Assembly (NCBI RefSeq): GCF_019396355.1
Contig: NZ_JAHKRK010000009.1
Location: 1-64,000, forward strand
DNA length: 64,000 nt
Source: Pseudonocardia nigra
GTDB taxonomy: Bacteria; Actinomycetota; Actinomycetes; Mycobacteriales; Pseudonocardiaceae
Reading direction: 5' to 3'
The notes under the pieces were generated by a model, which had not been told where the DNA came from, did no database searches, and saw only the letters and a program-made list of their open reading frames with translations. Below, one piece after another: positions 45,372 through 53,450 of this stretch. Each line of letters starts with the position of its first letter. Position 1 is the stretch's first letter. Position numbers and translations under genes: made by a program.

Positions 45372-46148
45372 ATGGACCCCTCGACCACCCTCGCGGTCTC
45401 CGGCCCGCTGCTGGTCGCGGCCGTGGTGGCCGTGCTGGCGGGCGCGGTGAGCTTCGCGTCCCCGTGCGTGGTCCCGCTCGTCCCCGGCTACCTCGCGTAC
45501 CTCGCCGGCCTGGTCGGCGCGGACGCACCGCCGGCCACGGAGTCGGAGGCCGAGCGGAAGCGGTCGGGGAAGTGGCGCGTCGCGGGCGCCGCCGGGCTGT
45601 TCGTCGCCGGGTTCACGGTCGTGTTCGGCGCGATCCTGGTCGGCGTCGTCTGGCTGGCGGACGCGCTGGTGGCCAACGAGGCCGTGCTGCAGCGCGTCGG
45701 CGGTGTCGTCATGATCGCGATGGGGCTGGCGTTCGTCGGCCTGATCCCGCTGCTGCAGAACGAGCGTCGCGTGCACTGGGTGCCGCGCGCCGGCCTCTGG
45801 GGTGCCCCGCTGCTCGGCGCGGTGTTCGGGCTCGGCTGGGTGCCGTGCATCGGCCCGACGCTCGCGGGCGTCGTCGCGGTGGCGGCGGGTACCGGTGGCG
45901 GGTCGATGCGCGGCGTGGTGCTCACGCTGGCCTACTGCGCGGGGCTCGGGCTGCCGTTCGTGCTGATCGCGCTCGGGGCCTCCCGGGCGGTGCGCGCACT
46001 CGGCTGGCTGCGCCGCCACACCCGCGGCATCCAGATCGGCGGCGGCGTGCTCATGGTCGCCGTCGGGCTGCTGCTGGTCAGCGGCCTGTGGGGCGGGCTA
46101 CTCGCGCAGCTGCAGACGTCCGTCGCCGGCTTCACCCCGGTGCTGTAG
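45372..46148 (+). CDS. ccdA: Cytochrome c biogenesis protein CcdA
   Basis: 258 residues with six membrane helices. Carries electrons across the membrane from cytoplasmic thioredoxin to TlpA/ResA-type proteins. The two redox cysteines are in SFASPCVVPLVPGYLAYL (helix 1) and GLGWVPCIGPTLAG (helix 4). ATG at 45372 is chosen over that at 45366 because a TACCCT -10 hexamer (45358-45363) would start transcription at about 45370. It is followed two bases after its stop by resB. Arrays of the 22-bp repeat in opposite orientations lie on both sides of this gene. Confidence 0.93.
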   Translation: MDPSTTLAVSGPLLVAAVVAVLAGAVSFASPCVVPLVPGYLAYLAGLVGADAPPATESEAERKRSGKWRVAGAAGLFVAGFTVVFGAILVGVVWLADALVANEAVLQRVGGVVMIAMGLAFVGLIPLLQNERRVHWVPRAGLWGAPLLGAVFGLGWVPCIGPTLAGVVAVAAGTGGGSMRGVVLTLAYCAGLGLPFVLIALGASRAVRALGWLRRHTRGIQIGGGVLMVAVGLLLVSGLWGGLLAQLQTSVAGFTPVL

Positions 46149-46150
46149 CG

Positions 46151-47788
46151 ATGGCCACCGACACCGAGACCCCGACTCGCGCGCACGGACACCCCGACTC
46201 GCGCGCACCCAGGGCCCGACTCGCGGTGCTGCGGAACGCCTGGCGCGCGCTCACGTCGATGCGCACCGCGCTCATCCTGCTGTTCCTGCTGGCGCTGGCC
46301 GCGCTGCCGGGGGCCCTGCTGCCGCAGCGTTCGCTCAACCAGGCGCTGGTCGACCAGTACTTCGCCGACTACCCCTGGCTCGCCCCCACGCTCGACCGCC
46401 TGGGCTTCTTCGACGTCTTCGCCGCACCGTGGTTCGCCGCGATCTACCTGCTGCTGATGGTGTCGCTGATCGGGTGCGTGCTGCCCAGGACGGTCGAGCA
46501 CGCCAAGGGGCTGCGCGCGGTGCCGGTCACGACGCCGCGCAACCTCGGGCGGCTGCCGCACCACGCCACCGGCACCCTGGACGGCGGGCCCGACGAGGCC
46601 ACCGCCCGGGTGCGCGGGATGCTGCGCGGCTGGCGCGTCGTGCAGCGCCCGGACGGTGCCGGGCGCACGCTCTCGGCCGAGAAGGGCTACCTGCGCGAGG
46701 CGGGCAACCTGCTGTTCCACCTGAGCCTGATCGGGCTGCTCCTCGGCTTCGCCGCCGGCAAGCTGTTCGGCTACGAGGGCCAGGTCATCGTGCTGTCGAA
46801 CGGCGGCCAGTTCTGCAACACCAGCATCCTCGGCTACGACAGCTTCCGCGCCGGGCTGCGGGTGGACGGCACGAACCTCGACCCGTTCTGCCTCCGCGTG
46901 GAGGACGTCGAGGCCGAGTTCCTGCCGAGCGGGCAGGCCGACAGCTACCGCACGACCGTGGGCTACCAGACCGCCGCCGACCTCGAGGCGGGCCGGGTGG
47001 ACCAGTGGCGCCCCGCCGAGATCGCCGTCAACCACCCGCTGCGGCTCGACGGCACCCGCGTCTACATGCTCGGCCAGGGGTACGCGCCGATCTTCACCGT
47101 CACCTTCCCGGGCGGGGAGCAGCGCACCGGCGTGGTCCAGTGGCGCCCGGTCGACCAGGCGACCCTGCTGTCGGAGGGTGCCACGAAGTTCGAGCCGCCC
47201 GGCATCACCGACGAGGAGGAACGGCGCACGAGCCAGCTCGCGATCACCGGGCTGCTCGCGCCCACGAGCTCCGGTGGCGCCGTCGTGACTTCGGTGTTCC
47301 CCGACCTGCTCGCGCCCGAGGTGGCGGTGGACGTCCTCCGCGGCGACCTCGGCCTCGACGACGGCCGTGGGCAGTCGATCTTCCAGGTGGACCAGGGCAA
47401 CATCGAGTCCGGTGAGCTCGTCCGGGTGGCGCGCGAGAACCTGGTGCCGGGCGAGTCGGTCACGCTCGACGACGGCACGGTCGTGACGTTCGACGGCGTC
47501 CGGGACTGGGTGAACCTGCAGGTCAGCCACGACCCCGGGCAGGTCTGGGTCCTCGTGTTCGCCGTGCTCGTGCTCGTGGGCCTGGGGCTGTCGCTGAGCA
47601 TCCGCAGGCGGCGCTTCTGGGCCCGGATCACGCCAACCGACGCCGGCGCCCGTACGGTCGTCGAGATCGGCGGCCTGGCCCGCACCGACCGGGCGGGCTA
47701 CGGCGAGGAGTTCGACCGTATGCGGGCAGCGCTGCTGGGAAGTCCGACCACCGCCTCCGAGAACACGGCACCCGAGAAGGACGACTGA
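46151..47788 (+). CDS. resB: Cytochrome c biogenesis protein ResB
   Basis: 545 residues. System II haem handling protein: three N-terminal helices (MRTALILLFLLALAALPGAL, PWFAAIYLLLMVSLIGCVLP, LLFHLSLIGLLLGFAAGKLFG), a large outside domain with GYLREAGN before it, and a last helix near residue 470 (VWVLVFAVLVLVGLGLSLSI). It works with CcsB to deliver haem to apocytochromes c. The first ~30 residues are encoded by three 22-base repeat units (46174-46231), giving an Arg/Pro/His-rich head. resC/ccsB follows with a TGATG overlap. Confidence 0.92.
   Translation: MATDTETPTRAHGHPDSRAPRARLAVLRNAWRALTSMRTALILLFLLALAALPGALLPQRSLNQALVDQYFADYPWLAPTLDRLGFFDVFAAPWFAAIYLLLMVSLIGCVLPRTVEHAKGLRAVPVTTPRNLGRLPHHATGTLDGGPDEATARVRGMLRGWRVVQRPDGAGRTLSAEKGYLREAGNLLFHLSLIGLLLGFAAGKLFGYEGQVIVLSNGGQFCNTSILGYDSFRAGLRVDGTNLDPFCLRVEDVEAEFLPSGQADSYRTTVGYQTAADLEAGRVDQWRPAEIAVNHPLRLDGTRVYMLGQGYAPIFTVTFPGGEQRTGVVQWRPVDQATLLSEGATKFEPPGITDEEERRTSQLAITGLLAPTSSGGAVVTSVFPDLLAPEVAVDVLRGDLGLDDGRGQSIFQVDQGNIESGELVRVARENLVPGESVTLDDGTVVTFDGVRDWVNLQVSHDPGQVWVLVFAVLVLVGLGLSLSIRRRRFWARITPTDAGARTVVEIGGLARTDRAGYGEEFDRMRAALLGSPTTASENTAPEKDD
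46174..46231. repeat. 22-bp-period repeat inside the start of resB
   Basis: GACTCGC recurs at 46174, 46196 and 46218, exactly 22 bases apart. On the minus strand these are units of the same family as the arrays at 32693 and 45223. Because 22 is not a multiple of three, each unit is read in a different frame. Confidence 0.83.
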
Positions 47789-48723
47789 TGCTCCTCGAAC
47801 TCGCCACGTACAGCGACTGGCTGTACATGGCCGCCGCCGGGATCTACGTCTTCGCCATGGTCCTGCACGGGGCCGAACACGCCTCCGAGCGCTCGGCGAA
47901 GCCCGTACTCGTCGGGGCGGGCGGCCCGGAGAGCACGGTCGGCGGGGAGCCGGCCGTCGAGGACGAGCCCGGGGGTCGCAGCAGGTCGGAACGCTTCGGC
48001 CGGATGGCCGTGGCGCTGGTCGTGCTCGGGGCGGCGCTGCACCTCGGCTCGATCGTCCTGCGGGGGTTCGCCGCCGGCCGCTGGCCGATGGGCAACATGT
48101 ACGAGTTCATCTCGGCGATCTGCCTGGCCGCCGTGGTGACGTGGCTGGTGGTGCTGCGACGGGCGTTCGCGGCCCGACCGGCGGGGATCTTCGTGCTGCT
48201 CCCCGTCGTCATCCTCATGTTCCTCGGGGGCACGTCGCTGTACACGGCCGCGGCGCCGGTGATGCCGGCCCTGCAGTCGTACTGGCTCGTCATCCACGTC
48301 ACGACCGTCAGCATCTCGTCGGGGCTGCTGCTGGTGCCCGGCGTCGCGAGCCTGCTGTACCTCCTGCGCCGGTCGGCCCGGACGGGTGGGCTGATCGCGA
48401 AGCTGCCCGAGGCGGACGTGCTCGACCGGCTCGCCTACCGCACCACGATCATCGCGTTCCCGCTCTACACGTTCGCGATCATCACGGGCGCGATCTGGGC
48501 AGAGGCGGCGTGGGGCCGGTTCTGGGGCTGGGATCCCAAGGAGACCGTCGCGTTCGTCGCGTGGGTCATCTACGCCGGCTACCTGCACGCCCGGGCCACC
48601 GCGGGGTGGCGCACCGCGCGGGCCGCGTGGATCAACGTGGTCGCCTTCGCTACGATGATCTTCAACCTGTTCTTCATCAACCTGGTCGTCGCCGGCCTGC
48701 ACAGCTACGCCGGGGTCGGTTAG
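47788..48723 (+). CDS. ccsB: Cytochrome c biogenesis protein CcsB/ResC
   Basis: 311 residues, about eight membrane helices. Contains the haem-handling WWD-type motif as WGRFWGWDPKETVAFVAWVIYAGYLH, and conserved His candidates in VIHVTTVSIS and GYLHARAT. With ResB it forms the system II cytochrome c synthase. Also GNMYEFISAICLAAVVTWLV near residue 95. Start overlaps the resB stop (TGATG), so the two are coupled, as in Rv0528-Rv0529. Confidence 0.93.
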   Translation: MLLELATYSDWLYMAAAGIYVFAMVLHGAEHASERSAKPVLVGAGGPESTVGGEPAVEDEPGGRSRSERFGRMAVALVVLGAALHLGSIVLRGFAAGRWPMGNMYEFISAICLAAVVTWLVVLRRAFAARPAGIFVLLPVVILMFLGGTSLYTAAAPVMPALQSYWLVIHVTTVSISSGLLLVPGVASLLYLLRRSARTGGLIAKLPEADVLDRLAYRTTIIAFPLYTFAIITGAIWAEAAWGRFWGWDPKETVAFVAWVIYAGYLHARATAGWRTARAAWINVVAFATMIFNLFFINLVVAGLHSYAGVG

Positions 48724-48790
48724 GAACGAGACGCGCCGACACCCGTCCGCGCCTCGACCCCGAGCAGTCACGCGACTACCGTCGGCTTCC

Positions 48791-48841
48791 ATGCACGGGT
48801 TCAACGGTCGACGCAACGGGTTCGGCGGGATGTACCGATGA
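48791..48841 (+). CDS. Possible 16-residue leaderless leader peptide before the ParA-like gene
   Basis: ATG at 48791 lies nine bases after a TACCGT -10 hexamer (48777-48782). The frame reads MHGFNGRRNGFGGMYR and its TGA overlaps the ParA-like ATG (ATGA). Evidence is promoter position plus overlap only. Confidence 0.35.
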   Translation: MHGFNGRRNGFGGMYR

Positions 48842-50115
48842 CGGAGCGTGAGTCCGGGAACGAGCGCGACTACCCGGACGGGTCAGTGGGCCGCTACGTG
48901 CGGGAACGTTGGGGGGCCGCGCCGGCCAGCGCGACGCGCCCCTATGTGCCGCCGCCGGAGCCGCCCGCCCCGCGGGCATCCGAGCCGGAGGCGCGTGACG
49001 TCGACACGGCCACCCCGCCGTCCGGGGCGCCGCCGCTGCAGGCCGACGAGGAGCCCACGACGGGCCTGCCGGCCGCGCGCTCGGAGGAGGCTGCCGACCC
49101 CGCCAGGCGCACCCCGCCGCGGGGTACCCCGCGGTGGACCGACCCCGGCGCGGTGGCCGCGCAGGAGGCGCAGCGCGCCCGCAGCGACTCCGAACGGCCG
49201 GACCTGTCCTCGGCCCGCCTCCTGCGCCCGACCAAGCGACCGCCGCAGTCGGGCTGGCGCCGGATGGTCTACGTCCTGTCCGGGCGGCTGATCAACCCGG
49301 GGGAGAGCCCTGCCGACATCCGGCGTCGCGAGCTGACCGCGCGCGTCAACCAGCCGCTGCTGGGCTGCTACAAGATCGCGATGCTGAGCCTGAAGGGCGG
49401 GGTGGGCAAGACCACGGTGACGGCTACCCTCGGGGCGACGTTCGCGTCACTGCGTGGTGACCGGGTGGTGGCCGTGGACGCGAACCCCGACCGCGGGACG
49501 CTCAGCCAGAAGATCCCGCTGGAGACGAGCGCCACGGTGCGTCACCTGCTGCGCGACGCGCAGCGGGTGCGCCGCTACACCGACGTGCGGGCCTACACCT
49601 CGCAGGGCCCGTCGCGGCTGGAGGTGCTGGCGAGCGAGCAGGACCCCGCGGTGTCGGAGGCGTTCAGCGAAGGCGACTACCGGCGCACGGTCACGCTGCT
49701 CGAGCACTTCTACAACATCGTGCTCACCGACTGCGGCACCGGACTCATGCACTCGGCCATGTACGGCGTGCTCGGCCTGGCCGATCAGCTGATCATCGTG
49801 TCGTCCGGCTCGATCGACGGCGCACGGAGCGCCTCGGCGACGATGGACTGGCTGGACGCGCACGGGCACGGGGACCTGGTGCGGAACTCGGTCGCAGTGA
49901 TCAACAGCGTGCACCGGTGGTCCGGCGGGGTGGACCTGGACCGCGTGGCGGAGCACTTCGCCGCCCGTTGCCGGGCCGTGGTGCGGATCCCGTTCGACGC
50001 GCACCTCGAGGAAGGTGCCGAGGTGGACCTGGATCGGCTGGAGCCAGCGACGCGCCTGGCGCTGCTCGAACTGGCCGCGGCCGTGGCGGACGCCTTCGAG
50101 GGCCCGCCCGTCTGA
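48838..50115 (+). CDS. MinD/ParA-family ATPase with a disordered N-terminus (Rv0530-like)
   Basis: 425 residues. Residues 1-135 are Pro/Arg/Glu-rich. The deviant Walker A motif of the MinD/ParA family is at 186-192 (KGGVGKTT), followed by VVAVDANPDRGTLSQKI (Walker A' Asp) and YNIVLTDCGTG (Walker B). Similar architecture occurs in EspI-like proteins of type VII secretion and in mycobacterial Rv0530, which sits at the same place after ccsB. Role unknown; septum or pole positioning or secretion support are possibilities. A convergent terminator lies 15 bases after the stop. Confidence 0.85.
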   Translation: MTERESGNERDYPDGSVGRYVRERWGAAPASATRPYVPPPEPPAPRASEPEARDVDTATPPSGAPPLQADEEPTTGLPAARSEEAADPARRTPPRGTPRWTDPGAVAAQEAQRARSDSERPDLSSARLLRPTKRPPQSGWRRMVYVLSGRLINPGESPADIRRRELTARVNQPLLGCYKIAMLSLKGGVGKTTVTATLGATFASLRGDRVVAVDANPDRGTLSQKIPLETSATVRHLLRDAQRVRRYTDVRAYTSQGPSRLEVLASEQDPAVSEAFSEGDYRRTVTLLEHFYNIVLTDCGTGLMHSAMYGVLGLADQLIIVSSGSIDGARSASATMDWLDAHGHGDLVRNSVAVINSVHRWSGGVDLDRVAEHFAARCRAVVRIPFDAHLEEGAEVDLDRLEPATRLALLELAAAVADAFEGPPV

Positions 50116-50130
50116 TCCGCCTGCCTGACC

Positions 50131-50160
50131 CGTCCGCCCGACCGTGTGGTCAGGCGGACG
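50131..50160. terminator. Bidirectional terminator between convergent genes
   Basis: CGTCCGCCCGACC pairs with GGTCAGGCGGACG across a four-base loop (GTGT): a 13-bp stem with one mismatch. Its right arm overlaps the stop codon of the leftward 70-residue gene. Confidence 0.75.
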
Positions 50161-50362
50161 GGGGCTCGTCGCGCCTGCGGACCTTCTCGTCGAGCTGACG
50201 CAGGAAGTCGGGATCGTCGTCCGGACCGCTCACCCGGGGCCGGGCGGGTCGCACGACGGGCCGCCGGGCCACCCGCGCCACCTCGATGCCGCCGGGGTTC
50301 ATCGCCTTCCACAGCACCAGCGCTACGAGGGCGGCGCCGACGAATGCGATGAGGAACAACAT
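50150..50362 (-). CDS. Small single-pass membrane protein
   Basis: 70 residues: an N-terminal membrane helix (MLFLIAFVGAALVALVLWKA) and a basic then acidic tail ending DPDFLRQLDEKVRRRDEPP. GGAGGTGG lies just upstream of the ATG, an excellent binding site. It lies downstream of bldC in the same orientation, 70 bases away. The family was not recognised. Confidence 0.7.
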   Translation of the reverse strand: MLFLIAFVGAALVALVLWKAMNPGGIEVARVARRPVVRPARPRVSGPDDDPDFLRQLDEKVRRRDEPPSA

Positions 50363-50432
50363 GGAACCACCTCCGCAACCGAGATTAGCGGAGGGTGAAC
50401 TATGAGGGACGTGAAGTGTGCTACCAGATCCA

Positions 50433-50669
50433 CTAGGGCCGGGTGGGCGCGACGGTGGCCTCGCTCGTGAGCTCGGCCAGCATGGTGCGCACCTCGGACT
50501 CGCGGAAGCGCCGGTGCCCGCCAGGGGTGCGGATGGAGCCGATGCGCCCTGCCGACGCCCACCGGGTGACGGTCTTGGGGTCGACGCGGAACAGCGATGC
50601 CACCTCGCCCGGGGTGAGCAGGCGCTCGTTGTTGCCGGACTGGACCATCGCTGACGTTGGCACTGCCAT
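50433..50669 (-). CDS. bldC: BldC-family developmental transcription regulator
   Basis: 78 residues, one MerR-like winged helix: RLLTPGEVASLFRVDPKTVT, RWASAGRIGSIRTPGGHRRF and ESEVRTMLAEL. BldC binds head-to-tail direct repeats and delays the entry to development in Streptomyces; orthologues are found across actinobacteria. The ATG is decided by GGAGGT six bases upstream. It stands without obvious partners apart from the small membrane gene downstream. With the BldN/RsbN-like pair at ~29 kb, it marks the organism as probably filamentous. Confidence 0.9.
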   Translation of the reverse strand: MAVPTSAMVQSGNNERLLTPGEVASLFRVDPKTVTRWASAGRIGSIRTPGGHRRFRESEVRTMLAELTSEATVAPTRP

Positions 50670-50845
50670 GTGGGGACCTCCACCGCGAACTGTTTCCCGG
50701 CCATCGTGACACCTCGGACCCCGGGTACTCGAACGGTTGTCCGGAGGTAAAGGCCTCTTCAAGGACGAAGCGGACAAGGCGGGCGGCCGCGTGCGTCGCC
50801 GGTTCCGGACGCCGGGTTCGCGGCGAGGGGTCGTACCCTCGGGGT

Positions 50846-51178
50846 ATGGCTTCTCCGTCCGCCGGGCAGGACCCGGGCCTGGGCGTCACGGTCGCGCTCT
50901 ACACGCTGGCACGGCTCGGGCTCGTCGCCGTCGTCACGGCGCTCCTGCTGGTGGCCGGGGCGCCGCTGGTCATCAGCGTGCTCGTGGGTCTGATCGTCGC
51001 GCTGCCGCTGTCGATGGTGCTGTTCCGCGGGTTGCGCGGACGGCTGGACACCGCGCTGGCCGCGGCGCAGCACCGGCGGGCCACGGAGCGGGACGCGCTC
51101 CGGGCGCGGCTGCGCGGTGAGGGGCCGTCCGCCTCAGACGAACCGCCCCAGCAGGAGCCCGACGGCCGTCAGGGCTGA
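50846..51178 (+). CDS. DUF4229 membrane protein
   Basis: 110 residues. Two membrane helices (VALYTLARLGLVAVVTALLLVA and PLVISVLVGLIVALPLSMVLF) precede a basic helix (GLRGRLDTALAAAQHRRATERD). DUF4229, function unknown; a mycobacterial counterpart lies before menA. A TACCCT -10 hexamer ends seven bases before the ATG, so it is probably leaderless. Its last 45 bases overlap the 3' end of menA on the other strand. Confidence 0.82.
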   Translation: MASPSAGQDPGLGVTVALYTLARLGLVAVVTALLLVAGAPLVISVLVGLIVALPLSMVLFRGLRGRLDTALAAAQHRRATERDALRARLRGEGPSASDEPPQQEPDGRQG

Positions 51179-52015
51179 CCAGGCCAGCAGCAGCAGGCTC
51201 GTCTGGGCGAGCACGCGGATGAGCTTCCGGCCCGTGGCGCCGCCCAGCACGTCACGGATCGGCAGCACGGCGAGCGGCACTGCGAGCAGCGCGAGCAGCA
51301 TCGGCCAGCTGCGCAGGCCCGCGGCCACCGACAGCAGGAACGGCCCGGCGGCGAGCGCTGCGTACAACCTGCGCGTGTCGGTGTCGCCGAGCAGGACCGC
51401 GAGAGTGCGCTTGCCCACCACCTCGTCGGTGGGGATGTCGCGCAGGTTGTTGGCCACCAGCACCGCGCACGCCAGCAGCCCGACGCCCACCGCACCGACG
51501 ATCGCGAGCGCCCCCGGCGGCCCGCTCTGGGTGAGCACCGTGCCGAGCACGCCGACCGGGCCGAAGAAGAGGAAGACCGCGACCTCACCCAGCCCCGCGT
51601 ACCCGTAGGGTCGCTTGCCACCGGTGTAGTACCAGGCGCCGAGGATGCACAGCGCGCCGACGGTGATGAGCCACCACTGCCTGCTCAACGACACGAGGGT
51701 GAGCCCGGCGAGGCCGGCGACCGACAGCGCGACGATCGCCGCGGCGCGCACCGCCGACGGCGCCGCGGCCCGCGACCCGACGAGCCGCAGCGGACCCACC
51801 CGCTCGTCGTCGGTGCCCCGGATCCCGTCGGAGTAGTCGTTGGCGTAGTTGACGCCGACGATCAGGGCCAGCGCGACGACGAGCGCCAGCAGCGCGCGGC
51901 CCGGTGCGACGACGCCGGAGCCGATCGCCGCACCGGTGCCGACCAGTACCGGGGAGACGGCGATCGGGAGGGTGCGCGGGCGCGCCCCCTCGATCCACTG
52001 CACCATGGTCGCCAC
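51134..52015 (-). CDS. menA: 1,4-dihydroxy-2-naphthoate polyprenyltransferase
   Basis: 293 residues, UbiA-family membrane prenyltransferase with about eight helices. Attaches the polyprenyl chain in menaquinone synthesis. The two Asp-rich motifs are NYANDYSDGIRGTDDERVGP and NNLRDIPTDEVVGKRTLAVL; the start QWIEGARPRTLP is family-typical. GTG (VATMVQW) is chosen because relatives start with the same M-A-T; an internal ATG three codons later is possible. Ten bases separate it from the upstream secreted-protein gene. The 3' end overlaps the DUF4229 gene. Confidence 0.93.
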   Translation of the reverse strand: MATMVQWIEGARPRTLPIAVSPVLVGTGAAIGSGVVAPGRALLALVVALALIVGVNYANDYSDGIRGTDDERVGPLRLVGSRAAAPSAVRAAAIVALSVAGLAGLTLVSLSRQWWLITVGALCILGAWYYTGGKRPYGYAGLGEVAVFLFFGPVGVLGTVLTQSGPPGALAIVGAVGVGLLACAVLVANNLRDIPTDEVVGKRTLAVLLGDTDTRRLYAALAAGPFLLSVAAGLRSWPMLLALLAVPLAVLPIRDVLGGATGRKLIRVLAQTSLLLLAWSALTAVGLLLGRFV

Positions 52016-52025
52016 GGCAGGAACG

Positions 52026-53333
52026 TTATCCGGCGTCCTCCGCGGCGTTCGCGGGTGTGCCCGTGTCCTCGTCCGTGTCCTCGCCGGTGTCCTGGGGCGC
52101 ACCCTCGGGCGCGCAGTCGTCCACCTTCCCGACGTCGCGTACCGCGGTGGCGGGCAGGTACTGGTCGACGCCGACCCGCAGCCAGCGCTCCTCACCCGAG
52201 CCGAGCGCGCACTCGACGGGGACGGCGGCGCCTTCCGCGGCGACGCCCACGACCTCGGCCTCGGCGTCCGGTGCCGCGCGGAGCGGCTGCTCGGCGCCGA
52301 CCTTCGACAGCCGCAGCAGGCCGGTCCACAGGTAGTCGACCTGCACCCAGGAGTTCTTCTGCAGCCCGAGGGCGTCCCAGAACAGCCCGTCGGCCAGGTC
52401 GATGCCCGCCGGGTTGGCCACCTTGCGGCCGTACTGGTCCCTGCCGCGGTTGTAGCCGTTCTCCTTGGCGGCCTGGGCCTGCGGCAGGCCCTGCGGCAGG
52501 TCGCGCCACTCCCGCCGCTGGTGCGGCGGGTTCCAGTAGTCGTCGCGGGTGTTCCACGGGCCGACGTCCCACACCGGTGCGAACGCGCAGCGCCCGTTCG
52601 GCGCGCACACCTTCACCGAGTAGTCGCTGGTGCCGCGTGGCGACAGCGCCCGTCGCGACGGCAGCGCGACGAAGTGGTCGCGCGGGCCGATGACGTGCCC
52701 GTTCGCCGTGGTGCGCCCGACGAGGCCCTCCCGGGTCGCGAACACGCGGTAGCTCAACGGCAGCACCTGCTCGGCCCCGGACTCCGCAAGCGGTGCGGTC
52801 GGGGGAAGGGCGGTGAACGTGACGCCACGCACCGCGGGTGCCGCGGCGTCCGAGCCGGTGAGCACGAGCCTGCCCTGCACGTCCGAGGCAGGTTCGGGAA
52901 GGACGGCGGCGGACCCTTCCGCGCCTCCGATCGCGGGCACCCACTCGGACCAGCCTCCCGTGGCGCGCCTGCCCCGGACGTCCACGGTGGCGGTGGCGCC
53001 CGGCGGGACATCGCCCGTGACCGCGGCGCCGATCCGGTCCGTCGGGGTCGTGAGCTCCCGCACCGGGAGCGTGAGCAGACCCATGGGCTCGGCCTCGGCC
53101 TCGGCCTCGGTGGACCGGCCCTCCCCGGCGGGGGCCGGGAACGCCGCCGCGGGATCGAGGCGTGCAGTGCCGCCGTCCACGGTGACCCCGACGGCGTCGC
53201 CGGCGGCGAGATCCGGTGACCAGGTGGCAGGAGGTTCCTCGCGTGCGGAGGCGGGCGCCGGGACCCCGACCGCGAGCGCGCCGCTGAGCGCGCTCGTGAT
53301 GGCCAGCAGTGCCGTCGCCGTACCCCACCTCAT
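52026..53333 (-). CDS. Secreted hypothetical protein with a C-terminal SH3-like domain
   Basis: 435 residues. A signal peptide (TATALLAITSALSGALAVGV, ending PASA) is followed by an Ala/Glu-rich part with a GGWSEW sheet, a central segment (DYSVKVCAPNGRC, AFAPVWDVGPWNTRDDYWN, GRDQYGRKVANPAGIDLADG) that looks like a compact cell-wall-related domain, and an SH3b-like end (LRAAPDAEAEVVGV, WLRVGVDQYLPATAV). Binding site GGGGAG is eight bases before the ATG. A cell-wall or peptidoglycan-binding role is inferred; the family is not named. It lies between menE and menA on the same strand. Confidence 0.72.
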   Translation of the reverse strand: MRWGTATALLAITSALSGALAVGVPAPASAREEPPATWSPDLAAGDAVGVTVDGGTARLDPAAAFPAPAGEGRSTEAEAEAEPMGLLTLPVRELTTPTDRIGAAVTGDVPPGATATVDVRGRRATGGWSEWVPAIGGAEGSAAVLPEPASDVQGRLVLTGSDAAAPAVRGVTFTALPPTAPLAESGAEQVLPLSYRVFATREGLVGRTTANGHVIGPRDHFVALPSRRALSPRGTSDYSVKVCAPNGRCAFAPVWDVGPWNTRDDYWNPPHQRREWRDLPQGLPQAQAAKENGYNRGRDQYGRKVANPAGIDLADGLFWDALGLQKNSWVQVDYLWTGLLRLSKVGAEQPLRAAPDAEAEVVGVAAEGAAVPVECALGSGEERWLRVGVDQYLPATAVRDVGKVDDCAPEGAPQDTGEDTDEDTGTPANAAEDAG

Positions 53334-53426
53334 GCCGATGCTCCCCGTGTGACTGCTGTGACGAATGTGCCGCTTGGGGCGCAGCAGATCGCATGGACGG
53401 GTAGTGGTCAATCAACGCAGAGTGAG

Positions 53427-53449
53427 CGCCACCATGGGGTGGAGTGGCG
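53427..53449 (-). terminator. Weak hairpin after menE
   Basis: CGCCAC (53427-53432) and GTGGCG (53444-53449) form a 6-bp stem with an 11-base loop immediately after the menE stop on the minus strand. No T-tract. Confidence 0.35.
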
Positions 53450-53450
53450 T

